Shown piece after piece: positions 27,433-36,657 of a stretch of 64,000 nt of DNA. Source of the stretch: an uncultured Vibrio sp. (GTDB lineage: Bacteria; Pseudomonadota; Gammaproteobacteria; Enterobacterales; Vibrionaceae); NCBI RefSeq assembly GCF_963675395.1, contig NZ_OY776223.1, positions 2,356,001-2,420,000 on the forward strand, given 5' to 3'. The notes under the pieces were generated by a model that was not told the DNA's origin, did not search any database, and saw only the letters and a list, made by a program, of their open reading frames with translations. A program made the position numbers and the translations under genes. Each line of letters opens with the position of its first letter. The first letter of the stretch is position 1.

Positions 27433-28482
27433 ATGCTAAAGGTTGCGATCAATGGATTTGGGCGTATAGGTCGTAATGTTCTGCGAGCTGTTTATGAAAG
27501 CGGCAAACATCAGCAGATCAAGGTGGTAGCGGTAAATGAGCTGGCTCAGCCTGAAGCGATGGCGCACTTACTTCAATATGACACCAGTCATGGCCGTTTT
27601 GGAAAAAAAATTTCTCATGACCAAGAACATTTATATGTTCACCACAGCTCGTGTCATCAAGATGCGGGCGAATATGATGCCATTCGTATCCTTCACCTAG
27701 CCGAAATTGATCTTCTTCCCTGGCGTGACCTGGAAGTCGATATCGTATTAGATTGTACAGGTGTCTATGGCTGTAAAGCTGACGGCTTAGCGCATATCGA
27801 AGCCGGGGCTAAAAAAGTACTGTTTTCTCACCCTGGCTCTGCCGACATCGATAACACCATTATCTACGGGGTAAACCACGAAACTCTAAAAGACGAACAT
27901 GTTGTGGTTTCTAATGGTTCTTGTACGACGAACTGTATCGTGCCTATCATTAAAGTCCTAGATGAAGCATTCGGCATTGAGTCCGGCACCATTACGACTA
28001 TCCATTCGTCCATGAATGATCAACAGGTCATCGATGCGTACCATAGCGATTTACGCCGTACACGTGCTGCAAGCCAGTCTATTATCCCCGTTGATACCAA
28101 GTTGCATAAAGGGATTGAAAGAATCTTCCCGAAATTTTCTAACAAATTTGAAGCAATTTCGGTTCGAGTTCCGACGGTTAACGTCACAGCAATGGATTTA
28201 AGTGTCACGATTAGTACAAATGTGAAAGTTAATGACGTAAATCAAACCATTGTTAATGCATCTCAGTGTACATTACGTGACATTGTTGACTATACTGAAT
28301 CGCCACTCGTTTCCATCGATTTTAATCACGACCCCCATAGTGCAATTGTGGATGGAACTCAGACTAGAGTGAGTAATGGGCAGCTCGTGAAGATGCTCGT
28401 ATGGTGCGATAACGAATGGGGCTTTGCTAATCGGATGCTGGATACCGCTTTAGCAATGCAAGCCGCTCCCCGTCATAATTGA
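27433..28482 (+). CDS. epd: D-erythrose-4-phosphate dehydrogenase
   Basis: Epd oxidises erythrose 4-phosphate to 4-phosphoerythronate, feeding pyridoxal phosphate synthesis. It is GAPDH-like: NAD-binding [10 protein letters not shown] (7-16) and the catalytic cysteine in SNGSCTTNC near 154-162. The 349-residue length is usual. AAGGA lies just before the ATG. It leads the epd-pgk-fbaA cluster. A 105-bp dispersed repeat begins right after its stop codon and separates it from pgk. Confidence 0.95.
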   Translation: MLKVAINGFGRIGRNVLRAVYESGKHQQIKVVAVNELAQPEAMAHLLQYDTSHGRFGKKISHDQEHLYVHHSSCHQDAGEYDAIRILHLAEIDLLPWRDLEVDIVLDCTGVYGCKADGLAHIEAGAKKVLFSHPGSADIDNTIIYGVNHETLKDEHVVVSNGSCTTNCIVPIIKVLDEAFGIESGTITTIHSSMNDQQVIDAYHSDLRRTRAASQSIIPVDTKLHKGIERIFPKFSNKFEAISVRVPTVNVTAMDLSVTISTNVKVNDVNQTIVNASQCTLRDIVDYTESPLVSIDFNHDPHSAIVDGTQTRVSNGQLVKMLVWCDNEWGFANRMLDTALAMQAAPRHN

Positions 28483-28483
28483 C

Positions 28484-28590
28484 GGCGCAGCGTTGTTGAC
28501 TGCGCAAATCCACCCTAATCACATAGTACCGCTATGCTCATAGGGCTGAATTTACTTGTCGCCTAGCTGCACCGACACCTATATAGGGGA
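28484..28590 (+). repeat. 105-bp dispersed repeat, copy A (epd-pgk)
   Basis: This stretch matches 54317-54421 in the same orientation, with about 12 differences over roughly 104 bases. It can fold with an outer GCAGC/GCTGC pairing and a central interrupted hairpin (CCCTA...CATAG / CTATG...TAGGG). It starts one base after the epd stop codon. No coding potential is seen. Confidence 0.85.
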
Positions 28591-28746
28591 CAGTAGTTAT
28601 GTGGCGATGGAGAAATATTTATTTTTAACCTTGAAATAAATATTGAATGTCTCCATATTCTATAACCAGTTTGAAGAATTAACAGGCTTGGCAGGGTTGC
28701 CGAGTTTTCAAAAACTTTAATTTTTAAATATTTGAGAGGACACAAC

Positions 28747-29907
28747 ATGTCTGTAATCAAGATGACTGACCTGGATCTTGCAGGTAAACGTGTATTTATC
28801 CGTGCTGACCTAAACGTGCCAGTAAAAGACGGAAAAGTAACTTCTGATGCACGTATCATCGCATCTCTTCCAACGATTAAGCACTGCCTAGAAGCTGGCG
28901 CTAAAGTAATGGTTACTTCTCACCTAGGTCGCCCAACTGAAGGTGAATACGCTGAAGAGTTCTCTCTACAACCTGTTGTTAACTACCTAAACGACGCACT
29001 TGATTGCGAAGTTAAGCTAGCAAAAGACTACCTAGATGGCCTAGAGCTAAACGCTGGTGAACTTGTTGTTCTAGAAAACGTTCGCTTCAACAAAGGCGAA
29101 AAGAAAAACGAAGAAGAGCTATCTAAGAAATACGCAGCACTTTGTGACGTATTCGTAATGGATGCATTCGGCACTGCTCACCGTGCTCAGGCGTCAACTC
29201 ACGGTGTTGGTATGCACGCTCCTGTCGCTTGTGCTGGTCCTCTACTAGCAAACGAACTAGAAGCACTAGGTAAAGCAATGGACAAGCCAGCTCGTCCAAT
29301 GGTTGCTATCGTAGGTGGCTCAAAAGTTTCTACTAAGCTAACTGTTCTTGAGTCTCTATCTAAAATCGCTGACCAACTGGTTGTTGGTGGTGGTATCGCA
29401 AACACGTTCATCGCGGCTGCTGGCCATAACGTTGGTAAATCTCTATACGAAGCTGACCTAGTAGACACTGCTAAGAAGCTAATGGACGAGTGTGCAATTC
29501 CAGTAGCAACTGACGTTGCATGTGCGAAAGCATTCGACGAGAACGCAGAAGCAGAAATTAAAGACGTTTCTGAAGTTCAAGACGACGATATGATCTTCGA
29601 CCTTGGTCCAAATTCAACAGCGCAACTGGCTGAAATTCTTAAAAACGCGAAAACTATCCTATGGAACGGTCCTGTAGGTGTATTCGAATTCAAGAACTTC
29701 GAAGCAGGTACTAAAGGTATCTCTGAAGCTATCGCAGCTTCTGAAGGTTTCTCTGTTGCAGGTGGTGGTGACACGCTAGCAGCTATCGACAAGTTCGGTA
29801 TCAAAGCTGACGTATCTTACATCTCTACAGGCGGCGGTGCTTTCCTTGAGTTTGTAGAAGGTAAAGTTCTTCCAGCAGTAGAAATGCTAGAAGCACGCGC
29901 TAAGTAA
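28747..29907 (+). CDS. pgk: Phosphoglycerate kinase
   Basis: Pgk catalyses the ATP-forming step between 1,3-bisphosphoglycerate and 3-phosphoglycerate. The 386-residue protein has the signature [16 protein letters not shown] near 14-29, [19 protein letters not shown] near 104-122 and the ATP-binding [13 protein letters not shown] near 342-354. The ATG at 28747 follows GAGAGGACACAAC. Codons are strongly biased, as expected for an abundant enzyme. An attenuator-like hairpin separates it from fbaA. Confidence 0.98.
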   Translation: MSVIKMTDLDLAGKRVFIRADLNVPVKDGKVTSDARIIASLPTIKHCLEAGAKVMVTSHLGRPTEGEYAEEFSLQPVVNYLNDALDCEVKLAKDYLDGLELNAGELVVLENVRFNKGEKKNEEELSKKYAALCDVFVMDAFGTAHRAQASTHGVGMHAPVACAGPLLANELEALGKAMDKPARPMVAIVGGSKVSTKLTVLESLSKIADQLVVGGGIANTFIAAAGHNVGKSLYEADLVDTAKKLMDECAIPVATDVACAKAFDENAEAEIKDVSEVQDDDMIFDLGPNSTAQLAEILKNAKTILWNGPVGVFEFKNFEAGTKGISEAIAASEGFSVAGGGDTLAAIDKFGIKADVSYISTGGGAFLEFVEGKVLPAVEMLEARAK

Positions 29908-29913
29908 TTAAAG

Positions 29914-29945
29914 CAAAGCGGGGGAGTCTCTCTCCCGCTTTCTTG
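29914..29945 (+). terminator. Terminator or attenuator between pgk and fbaA
   Basis: AAAGCGGGGGAG-TCTC-TCTCCCGCTTT followed by CTTGTTT. The tail is not a pure T run, so partial readthrough into fbaA is plausible. Confidence 0.75.
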
Positions 29946-29972
29946 TTTGCTGCAACGTGTGAGGAACTCTGC

Positions 29973-30004
29973 TAAAATAGCCTCAGTTGTAAGCAAACGT
30001 TTGC
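29973..30004 (+). promoter_or_regulatory. fbaA promoter with LacI/GalR-type operator
   Basis: A TAAAAT -10 box (29973-29978) is followed 14 bp later by the perfect 12-bp palindrome GCAAACGTTTGC (29993-30004). This has the central CG shared by PurR, Cra-like and other LacI-family operators. Its place over the expected start site suggests repression. Confidence 0.6.
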
Positions 30005-30061
30005 AAGATTTTCAACTTAATAAGTTTTGTTTAAAAACGACAGATAAATAGGATTACATCC

Positions 30062-31138
30062 ATGTCTAAGATCTTCGACTTCGTAAAACCAGGTGTTATC
30101 TCTGGCGATGACGTTCAGAAAGTTTTTGAAGTAGCGAAAGAAAACAACTTCGCACTTCCAGCTGTAAACGTTGTAGGTACTGACTCTGTAAACGCAGTAC
30201 TAGAAGCAGCAGCTAAAGTTAAAGCTCCAGTTGTTGTTCAGTTCTCTAACGGCGGCGCAGCTTTCTTCGCTGGTAAAGGCGTGAAACTTGAAGGTCAAGG
30301 TGCTCAAATCCTTGGTGCTGTAGCTGGTGCTAAATACGTTCACACTGTAGCTGAAGCTTACGGTGTGCCAGTGATTCTACACACTGACCACGCAGCTAAG
30401 AAACTTCTACCTTGGATCGACGGTCTTCTAGATGCTGGTGAAGCGCACTTCGCTGAAACTGGTAAGCCTCTATTCTCTTCTCACATGATTGACCTTTCTG
30501 AAGAGTCTCTAGAAGAGAACATCGAAATCTGTGCTAAATACCTAGAGCGTATGGCTAAGATGAACATGACTCTAGAGATCGAACTAGGTTGTACTGGTGG
30601 TGAAGAAGACGGCGTAGATAACTCTGACATGGACGCATCTGAGCTTTACACTTCTCCAGAAGACGTTGCTTACGCATACGAGAAACTAAGCGCTGTTAGC
30701 CCACGTTTCACTATCGCAGCATCTTTCGGTAACGTACACGGTGTTTACAAACCAGGTAACGTTGTTCTTACTCCAACTATCCTGCGTGATTCTCAAGCAC
30801 ACGTTTCTGAGAAATTCGGTCTACCAGCGAACTCTCTAAACTTCGTCTTCCACGGTGGTTCTGGTTCTTCTCAAGAAGAAATCCAAGAGTCTATCGGTTA
30901 CGGTGTTATCAAAATGAACATCGATACTGATACACAGTGGGCAACTTGGGATGGTATCCGTCAGTACGAAGCGGAAAACCACGATTACCTACAAGGTCAA
31001 ATCGGTAACCCAACTGGTGAAGACGCGCCAAACAAGAAGTACTACGACCCTCGCGTATGGCTACGTGCTGGTCAAGCTTCAATGGTTGCTCGTCTAGAGC
31101 AAGCATTTGCTGACCTTAACGCAGTTGACGTACTATAA
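30062..31138 (+). CDS. fbaA: Class II fructose-bisphosphate aldolase
   Basis: A zinc-dependent aldolase interconverting fructose 1,6-bisphosphate with DHAP and GAP. The 358-residue protein has the zinc-binding HTDHAAKK near 108-115, the acidic ELGCTGGEEDGVDNS loop near 174-188 and HGGSGSSQEEI near 264-274. Codon usage is highly biased, as in pgk. It carries its own operator and promoter upstream and a strong terminator downstream. Confidence 0.98.
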   Translation: MSKIFDFVKPGVISGDDVQKVFEVAKENNFALPAVNVVGTDSVNAVLEAAAKVKAPVVVQFSNGGAAFFAGKGVKLEGQGAQILGAVAGAKYVHTVAEAYGVPVILHTDHAAKKLLPWIDGLLDAGEAHFAETGKPLFSSHMIDLSEESLEENIEICAKYLERMAKMNMTLEIELGCTGGEEDGVDNSDMDASELYTSPEDVAYAYEKLSAVSPRFTIAASFGNVHGVYKPGNVVLTPTILRDSQAHVSEKFGLPANSLNFVFHGGSGSSQEEIQESIGYGVIKMNIDTDTQWATWDGIRQYEAENHDYLQGQIGNPTGEDAPNKKYYDPRVWLRAGQASMVARLEQAFADLNAVDVL

Positions 31139-31160
31139 TTCGATTGAATTAAAGTTGATG

Positions 31161-31188
31161 AAAACCCGCTCATTGAGCGGGTTTTTTT
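31161..31188 (+). terminator. fbaA terminator
   Basis: AAAACCCGCTCA-TTG-AGCGGGTTTTTTT, a strong GC stem with a T run, 22 bp after fbaA. Confidence 0.93.
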
Positions 31189-31584
31189 ATATCTTCATTC
31201 AGTCTTTGTCTACATTTATACCACGACCTATAAAGGCAAGACTGTCACTGAATAACCTATCAATAGCAAAATTTGTATATGGTTTGTATACAATAGGTTG
31301 CTTTTTGTACTGCGCGTTTGGATTTAGGTAATAAAAGTAGCGAAATAGGATAGCATTGCGTAATCTGTAACAGGCAGATATAGGAAAACTTTGATAACGT
31401 GTTGTTTTGCATCTCTTTGCGAAATTCTGACTTTGCAAAACGTCAAAGTTAATATATCGTGCCAAAATTCTGACATTGTTCAGTTTGACAATAGTGATAT
31501 TGTGACAGATAAGAGCCTATAAAAGACAAGGTTCACATAGAAACGGCAATTGGTTTTATATATCTTGATTTGAGGATAAGTATT
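31189..31584. other. Intergenic region upstream of mscS
   Basis: About 395 bp without a gene. It holds an inverted repeat TTGTAT...ATACAA near 31273-31293. A plausible sigma-70 promoter is TTGACA (31485-31490), 17-bp spacer, GATAAG (31508-31513), about 70 bp before mscS. No repeat or RNA gene was recognised. Confidence 0.5.
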
Positions 31585-32451
31585 ATGGCAGGTGAATCGG
31601 TGGATATCGATAACACATTAACGAATGGGCTGACTAAAGCTGAGCATTGGCTTTCAAGCAATTCAGACCTTCTCGTTCAGTATGGTGTAAACATTATTTC
31701 AGCACTGATTATTCTATTTATCGGTAATATTATCGTTAAAGCAGTGGCTGGTAGTGTGGCAAAAGTACTTGAAAAGAAAAACATGGATAAGGCGGTCGTT
31801 GAATTTATTCACGGTCTTGTTCGTTACTTGTTATTCGTGATTGTTCTTATTGCTGCTCTTGGTCGCGTCGGGGTTCAAACTGCCTCTGTTGTTGCAGTAA
31901 TCGGTGCGGCAGGTCTTGCGGTTGGTCTTGCTCTACAAGGATCGCTATCAAACTTTGCCGCAGGTGTGCTGATCGTAGCGTTCCGTCCATTTAAGTCTGG
32001 TGATTATGTAGAGATTGGTGGTGTTGCAGGTAGTGTTGAAGCGATTCAAATTTTCCAAACGATTCTAAAAACACCGGATAACAAAATGGTTGTCGTACCT
32101 AACTCTGCTGTTATAGGCGGTGCAATCACTAACTATTCTCGCCACTCGACTCGTCGTGTTGATTTAGTCATTGGGGTTTCTTATAAAGCGGATCTACAAC
32201 TAACGAAGAAAGTTATCCGTGAAACACTAGAAAAAGATCCGCGAGTTCTTAAAAATCCGGATATGACGATCGGCGTATTAGCGTTAGCTGACTCTTCTGT
32301 GAACTTCGTTGTACGCCCTTGGGTTAAGACTGAAGATTACTGGGGTGTTTATTTTGATGCGATGCAAGGTATCAAAGAAGCTCTGGATGCAAATGGTATC
32401 GAAATTCCATTCCCACAAATGGATGTTCATCTGAACAAAGTAGAAGCGTAA
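31585..32451 (+). CDS. mscS: Small-conductance mechanosensitive channel
   Basis: MscS opens under membrane tension to release solutes on osmotic downshock. The 288-residue protein has three N-terminal helices. The pore helix carries the glycine/alanine pattern AGLAVGLALQGSLSNFAAG (near 110-128), followed by the beta domain with FRPFKSGDYVEIGG and VVVPNSAV. The ATG at 31585 has GAGGA upstream. It follows fbaA, as yggB follows fbaA in E. coli, and is ended by a strong terminator. Confidence 0.95.
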   Translation: MAGESVDIDNTLTNGLTKAEHWLSSNSDLLVQYGVNIISALIILFIGNIIVKAVAGSVAKVLEKKNMDKAVVEFIHGLVRYLLFVIVLIAALGRVGVQTASVVAVIGAAGLAVGLALQGSLSNFAAGVLIVAFRPFKSGDYVEIGGVAGSVEAIQIFQTILKTPDNKMVVVPNSAVIGGAITNYSRHSTRRVDLVIGVSYKADLQLTKKVIRETLEKDPRVLKNPDMTIGVLALADSSVNFVVRPWVKTEDYWGVYFDAMQGIKEALDANGIEIPFPQMDVHLNKVEA

Positions 32452-32474
32452 TCAAAACGATTTGCTATTTTGAG

Positions 32475-32502
32475 AGCGAGGCACATATGCCTCGCTTTTT
32501 TT
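32475..32502 (+). terminator. mscS terminator
   Basis: AGCGAGGCA-CATA-TGCCTCGCTTTTTTT, a strong hairpin with a T run, 23 bp past the stop codon. Confidence 0.92.
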
Positions 32503-32545
32503 GTGCTTAGATCAAACTATGTTTGTTATTACAGGATAAGAATGA

Positions 32546-33175
32546 TCACCAGTACTTAGCGATCAACTCATTGGCCAACACATAGGCGATAGCAAACATC
32601 ATCAGTGCCACACCAATATCTATGCCCTTTTTGACCTTAGGTTGAGACAGAGTCGGTGCTAGTTTGGCTGCTCCAAGAGAGAGGGTAAAGAACCACACAA
32701 ATGAAGCCATAATGGTGCCGAGAGCAAAGGCGATACGGTCGTGACCTTCAAACTGACCGCCAATAGATCCAAGAATGACGACGGTGTCCAAGTACAGGTG
32801 CGGGTTTAATACCGTTACGGCGAGTGCGCCGAGAATCACTGTGCGACGACCACGCGCGATTACTTCCCCTTTTGTTTCCGATTCATTTTCTGGCCTGAAC
32901 GCACTTCTCAGTGACAGGTAGCCATAAAAACTTAGGAAGGCGATACCGCCAAGTGTTACAGAGGTAAGAAGTATTTCATTTTGCGATAAAACCGCACCAC
33001 CACCAAAAATACCTAAAGAAATAAACAGCATATCCAGAATGCTGCAGATGGTTGCTGTGGTGAGATGGTGATTACGTTTGATACCTTGATTTAAGACATA
33101 CGCATTTTGTGCTCCAATCGGAATGATCATTGATGCCCCTAATCCAAACCCTTGCAATACAACCCAAAAGCTCAC
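32546..33175 (-). CDS. argO: LysE-family amino-acid exporter (ArgO)
   Basis: A 209-residue inner-membrane exporter of the LysE/ArgO family, which exports arginine and its toxic analogues. The N-terminus GFGLGASMIIPIGAQNAYVLNQG is the family signature. About six hydrophobic helices follow, with VTVLNPHLYLDTVV in the middle. The start is GTG with AGGTGA upstream. It is divergent from argP, the LysR regulator that activates argO in E. coli, so the pairing is as expected. Confidence 0.92.
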   Translation of the reverse strand: MSFWVVLQGFGLGASMIIPIGAQNAYVLNQGIKRNHHLTTATICSILDMLFISLGIFGGGAVLSQNEILLTSVTLGGIAFLSFYGYLSLRSAFRPENESETKGEVIARGRRTVILGALAVTVLNPHLYLDTVVILGSIGGQFEGHDRIAFALGTIMASFVWFFTLSLGAAKLAPTLSQPKVKKGIDIGVALMMFAIAYVLANELIAKYW

Positions 33176-33306
33176 AACTCACCTCTAAAATAGTCATTAA
33201 AATCACGAAGAAGAGCAAGATAAAGGCTTTTACAAAATAAGTATAATTAATGATTTTAATATATTATTAGTAAGGCTTATGTGTTCGATGTTGAGAGAGG
33301 AGCTTC

Positions 33307-34203
33307 ATGCGAGGGCTAGATTACAAGTGGATAGAAGCGCTGGATGCAGTGGTTTATCAAGGAAGCTTTGAGCGTGCAGCAGAGAGCCTGTATGTCTCTC
33401 AATCCGCGATATCTCAAAGAATAAAACAGTTAGAAAAGTTCCTAGCTCAACCGGTACTGATCCGTGAGCAGCCTCCTAAGCCGACACCAATAGGCAAGAA
33501 GTTACTTGGGCTGTATCGTCGTGTTCGATTACTGGAGCATGAAATTCTACCCGAGCTAACAAATGACACGACAACGCGCCCTGTCCAATTGTCATTGGCG
33601 ACGAATGCGGACAGTCTGGCAACATGGCTACTCCCCGCTTTGCAGGACGTAATGAAAACGCGCCAAGTTGAGTTAAAACTTGCCATTTATGGTGAGTCTC
33701 GCTCTATTGAGAAGCTAAGGAGTGGTGAAGTCGTTGGAGCCATCAGTCTAGAATCACAGGCCATTCCAGGTTGCCGAGCTGACTATTTAGGGCGTATCGA
33801 TTATGTTTGCGTTGCAAACCCTGAATTTTATCAACGCTATTTCTCTGCTGGCGTAAATAATAAAACGCTTGCTGAGGCTCCGGCTGTTTCTTACGACCAA
33901 TACGACGAGCTGCACAAGAAGTTTCTGACGGAACACTTTAATGTGCGCCCTGACAGTGTCATCCACCATAATATCAGCAGTTCCGAAGCTTTTCTCAAAA
34001 TGGCTTTAGCTGGCGTGGCTTATTGTTTGATTCCCCGTTTGCAGATCACGGACGAATTGGAACAGGGCTCGCTGATTGATATCACACCGGGCTTTTTGAT
34101 GACCAATCGAATTTACTGGCATCATTGGCAACTAGAAACGGGTGTTTTGCAAGAAATCTCCCAGGCAATCGTCGGCTATGCTCAGCGTCATTTACCACAG
34201 TAG
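33307..34203 (+). CDS. argP: LysR-type regulator ArgP
   Basis: ArgP activates argO when arginine is plentiful and is held back by lysine in E. coli. The 298-residue protein has the N-terminal winged HTH ([33 protein letters not shown], about 11-43) and a LysR substrate domain. GAGGAG precedes the ATG. The 131-bp divergent gap to argO should contain the ArgP binding site, an AT-rich stretch (TAATTAATGATTTTAATATATT) near 33244-33265. Confidence 0.95.
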   Translation: MRGLDYKWIEALDAVVYQGSFERAAESLYVSQSAISQRIKQLEKFLAQPVLIREQPPKPTPIGKKLLGLYRRVRLLEHEILPELTNDTTTRPVQLSLATNADSLATWLLPALQDVMKTRQVELKLAIYGESRSIEKLRSGEVVGAISLESQAIPGCRADYLGRIDYVCVANPEFYQRYFSAGVNNKTLAEAPAVSYDQYDELHKKFLTEHFNVRPDSVIHHNISSSEAFLKMALAGVAYCLIPRLQITDELEQGSLIDITPGFLMTNRIYWHHWQLETGVLQEISQAIVGYAQRHLPQ

Positions 34204-34454
34204 GGCACGATAGTAATGACGATAGTAAGGGCTTTCTACCTTGATTTGGTTAAAAATCACATCAAAGTTACACAGTCAAAGTTGTGTTAGAAGTGAGCGA
34301 GGGTGGTTGGATAATCGCCGAAAATTCCTATTATCAAGCATTATATGCTCAAACATCTCTGGGTTTTTTGAGTATTCCCCCTGGTGACTTCGGAGTGCGT
34401 ACTTCTGCATGCTTGCTTTGGGATATGTATTTTATATATGGATGGATCTGTCGA
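34204..34454. other. Intergenic region argP-yggE
   Basis: About 250 bp. It includes two direct copies of TCAAAGTT (near 34263 and 34279). I see no clear terminator for argP and no RNA gene. Confidence 0.45.
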
Positions 34455-35147
34455 ATGAAACTGTATTCGTGTTTGCTGATGTCTTTGCTCAGCCTTACCA
34501 GTGTTTCTGCTCTAGCTACTACACCTGAATTTGCACATGTAACGACAACAGGCTATGGCGAGGTAATTGCAACGCCCGATATGGCGACTTTTTCGGTCAA
34601 AGTGGTGGATACCACGATGACTGCCGAGCAAGCGAAGCTGTCGGTGGATAAGACAGTTGATGAATTTTTGCAAAATTTGTCAGAGGCAGGATTATCTAAA
34701 GACAGTATCGCCAGTTCGAATCTCTACTTAGCGCCACAATACCATTATCCAAAATCAGGTAAGGCAGAACTGGTTGGTTATCGTGCCTCTCGTAGCATTA
34801 ACGTCACGGTGACGGATTTAGCTAATCTAAATCAATATTTGGATATGGCGATACAAGCGGGCATTAACCAGGTTGATAATATTCAGCTTAAGGTAAGTAA
34901 TCAATCAGAGTATCAACAGAAAGCACGTATGGCTGCGATCAAAGACGCACGAGAAAGTGCGGCTTCATTAGCATCTGGTTTCGACAAACAGCTGGGTGAA
35001 ATCTGGCGGGTCAATTATAACAATACTTACCCAGCGCCAGTATTAATGCGCTCTATGGCGATGGAAGGCTCGCAGAACAGCAATAGTTATCAGGACTCTA
35101 CGATGGTAATTCGCGATCAGGTAGAGGTTATCTACAAGCTGAAATAA
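34455..35147 (+). CDS. yggE: SIMPL-domain (DUF541) periplasmic protein, YggE-like
   Basis: A 230-residue secreted protein with a Sec signal (MKLYSCLLMSLLSLTSVSALA) and a SIMPL/DUF541 domain that begins with VTTTGYGEVIATPDMATFSV. E. coli YggE is associated with lowering oxidative stress; the mechanism is unknown. The ATG at 34455 is chosen because it starts the signal peptide, though its ribosome site is weak. E. coli also keeps yggE near argO. Its original terminator downstream has been split by an IS4-like element. Confidence 0.88.
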   Translation: MKLYSCLLMSLLSLTSVSALATTPEFAHVTTTGYGEVIATPDMATFSVKVVDTTMTAEQAKLSVDKTVDEFLQNLSEAGLSKDSIASSNLYLAPQYHYPKSGKAELVGYRASRSINVTVTDLANLNQYLDMAIQAGINQVDNIQLKVSNQSEYQQKARMAAIKDARESAASLASGFDKQLGEIWRVNYNNTYPAPVLMRSMAMEGSQNSNSYQDSTMVIRDQVEVIYKLK

Positions 35148-35177
35148 GGCGAATAATTATCCGATGTAAAAAAGGCA

Positions 35178-35191
35178 GGGTATAACCACCC
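35178..35191 (+). repeat. Left 14-bp target-site duplication of the IS
   Basis: GGGTATAACCACCC directly precedes the IS left end and is repeated exactly after the right end. It is itself part of a hairpin stem (GGGT-ATAACC-ACCC). Confidence 0.95.
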
Positions 35192-35251
35192 TAATGCCGA
35201 TCAGTTAAGACTTTAATCGGCAGATCAGTTGAATGATCCTCCCTGTATGTA

Positions 35252-35285
35252 AAAATCCGATAGACCTTGTTTATCGGATTTTTTT
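35252..35285 (+). terminator. Hairpin inside the IS abutting the transposase start
   Basis: AATCCGATA and TATCGGATT form a 9-bp stem followed by a T run that ends at the base before the transposase ATG. It would stop or hide transcripts entering from outside, as other IS10/IS4-family elements do to limit readthrough expression. Confidence 0.75.
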
Positions 35286-36611
35286 ATGCACGTTTCTCAA
35301 GCCCTCAACATCATCAACAGCTACAAACCAAATCAAGTTGAGACACTCGCAGATCTCCTGCCAATTGAACTCATCAATAGTGCTTACGAGCTTACTGACA
35401 CCGTTACTCTAAGAAAACGAAAGCTAACTTTAGAGTCGATGGCGTGGTTACTGGTTGGCATGGCAATTTATAACGATAAGTCCATGGCTGACATTGTAAA
35501 TATGCTCGATATTGTTGACCGAACAGGTAAACCATTTGTTGCTCCAAGTGCATTAACACAGCGAAGAAAAAACCTCGGTGAGTCAGCGGCTAAAGCTCTT
35601 TTTGAGTGTACGCAAAGTCATTGGTTTAAGCAGGCTAATTTACCAAACTGGAACGGACTCACTCTTCTTGGCGTTGATGGTGTCTTGTGGCGAACTGAGG
35701 ACTCAAAAGAGAACGCTGAAGCGTTTGCAAAGCCTACCAATCGTGACGGTAAAGAAACACAGTATCCACAAGTACGTATGGTATGTCAGATGGAATTGAG
35801 CAGCCATTTAATCACAGGCAGTGCCTTTGACTGTTATAGCGTCAATGAAATGAAGTTAGCAGAGCAGCTTATAGAGACGACACCTGATAATAGCTTAACC
35901 CTTTTTGATAAAGGCTTTTACTCCCTTGGCCTACTTCAAGCGTGGAGCTCGCAAGGGATAAATCGACATTGGCTTATCCCTATGAAAAAAGGACTCACTT
36001 ATGACGTCGTTCAGTCTCTTGGCCGCCAAGATAAACTGATAAAACTGAAGAGTAATCCGCAAGCGCGTAAGAAGTGGCCAGAGCTAGGACAAGAAGTTGT
36101 TGTACGTTTAATCACGAGAGTCAAAGATGGTAGGCAATACGATGTTCTCACTTCAATGCTTGACCCTATGCTCTACCCAAAGTCAGATATCGTAGGCTTA
36201 TATGGGTATCGTTGGGAAATTGAACTCGGCTACCGTGAGCAAAAACAGTACATGCTTGGTAACCGACTCACGCTTCGAAGTCGACTCCCTGAATTAGTGA
36301 AGCAAGAACTCTGGGGAATACTACTGACCTATAACTTGGTCAGGTATCAAATGGTGCAGATGTGTAATACGTTGAATGGAGACTACTTACCCTACCAACT
36401 TAGCTTCAATGGGGCATTAGCTCACATCATGCGCCTGATAGTGGGACTTCCATACTCGTCACCAGGAGCAATCCCGAGGCAACTCCAAAACTTCTACTCA
36501 ATGAGTGAGAGCTTAATACTTGGACCTAGGCGAGAAAGATCCTTCCCTAGAGTCGTTAAGAAAAAGCCAAGCCGATACCCTAGAAAAAACAATGCCGCTC
36601 ACCTTAAGTGA
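35286..36611 (+). CDS. IS4 family transposase
   Basis: A 441-residue DDE transposase, close in length to the 442 residues of IS4. Catalytic acidic residues are likely in [10 protein letters not shown] (about 130-139), TLFDKGFYS (about 206-214) and the YREK signature [14 protein letters not shown] (about 308-321). The ATG directly follows a terminator-like hairpin and has no ribosome site, which fits low expression. The basic C-terminus ([10 protein letters not shown]) is typical of the family. There is no frameshift. Confidence 0.95.
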   Translation: MHVSQALNIINSYKPNQVETLADLLPIELINSAYELTDTVTLRKRKLTLESMAWLLVGMAIYNDKSMADIVNMLDIVDRTGKPFVAPSALTQRRKNLGESAAKALFECTQSHWFKQANLPNWNGLTLLGVDGVLWRTEDSKENAEAFAKPTNRDGKETQYPQVRMVCQMELSSHLITGSAFDCYSVNEMKLAEQLIETTPDNSLTLFDKGFYSLGLLQAWSSQGINRHWLIPMKKGLTYDVVQSLGRQDKLIKLKSNPQARKKWPELGQEVVVRLITRVKDGRQYDVLTSMLDPMLYPKSDIVGLYGYRWEIELGYREQKQYMLGNRLTLRSRLPELVKQELWGILLTYNLVRYQMVQMCNTLNGDYLPYQLSFNGALAHIMRLIVGLPYSSPGAIPRQLQNFYSMSESLILGPRRERSFPRVVKKKPSRYPRKNNAAHLK

Positions 36612-36620
36612 ACGGCATTA

Positions 36621-36634
36621 GGGTATAACCACCC
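36621..36634 (+). repeat. Right 14-bp target-site duplication of the IS
   Basis: An exact copy of GGGTATAACCACCC directly after the IS right end, followed by TGCC and T-rich sequence. That is the remainder of the original yggE/serA terminator. Confidence 0.95.
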
Positions 36635-36657
36635 TGCCTTTGTTGTTTCTGTTCTTC

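Larger units (their letters stand above)
35192..36620 (+). mobile_element. IS4-like insertion sequence, 1429 bp, intact
   Basis: The ends are imperfect inverted repeats beginning TAATGCCG: the left reads TAATGCCGATCAGTTAAG, the right in reverse TAATGCCGTTCACTTAAG. The length and the end sequence agree with IS4 of E. coli (about 1426 bp). Flanks are 14-bp direct repeats, within the long-duplication habit of this family. One full-length DDE transposase gene occupies it. The intact ends, exact duplications and complete gene indicate a recent, possibly active insertion. Confidence 0.95.
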
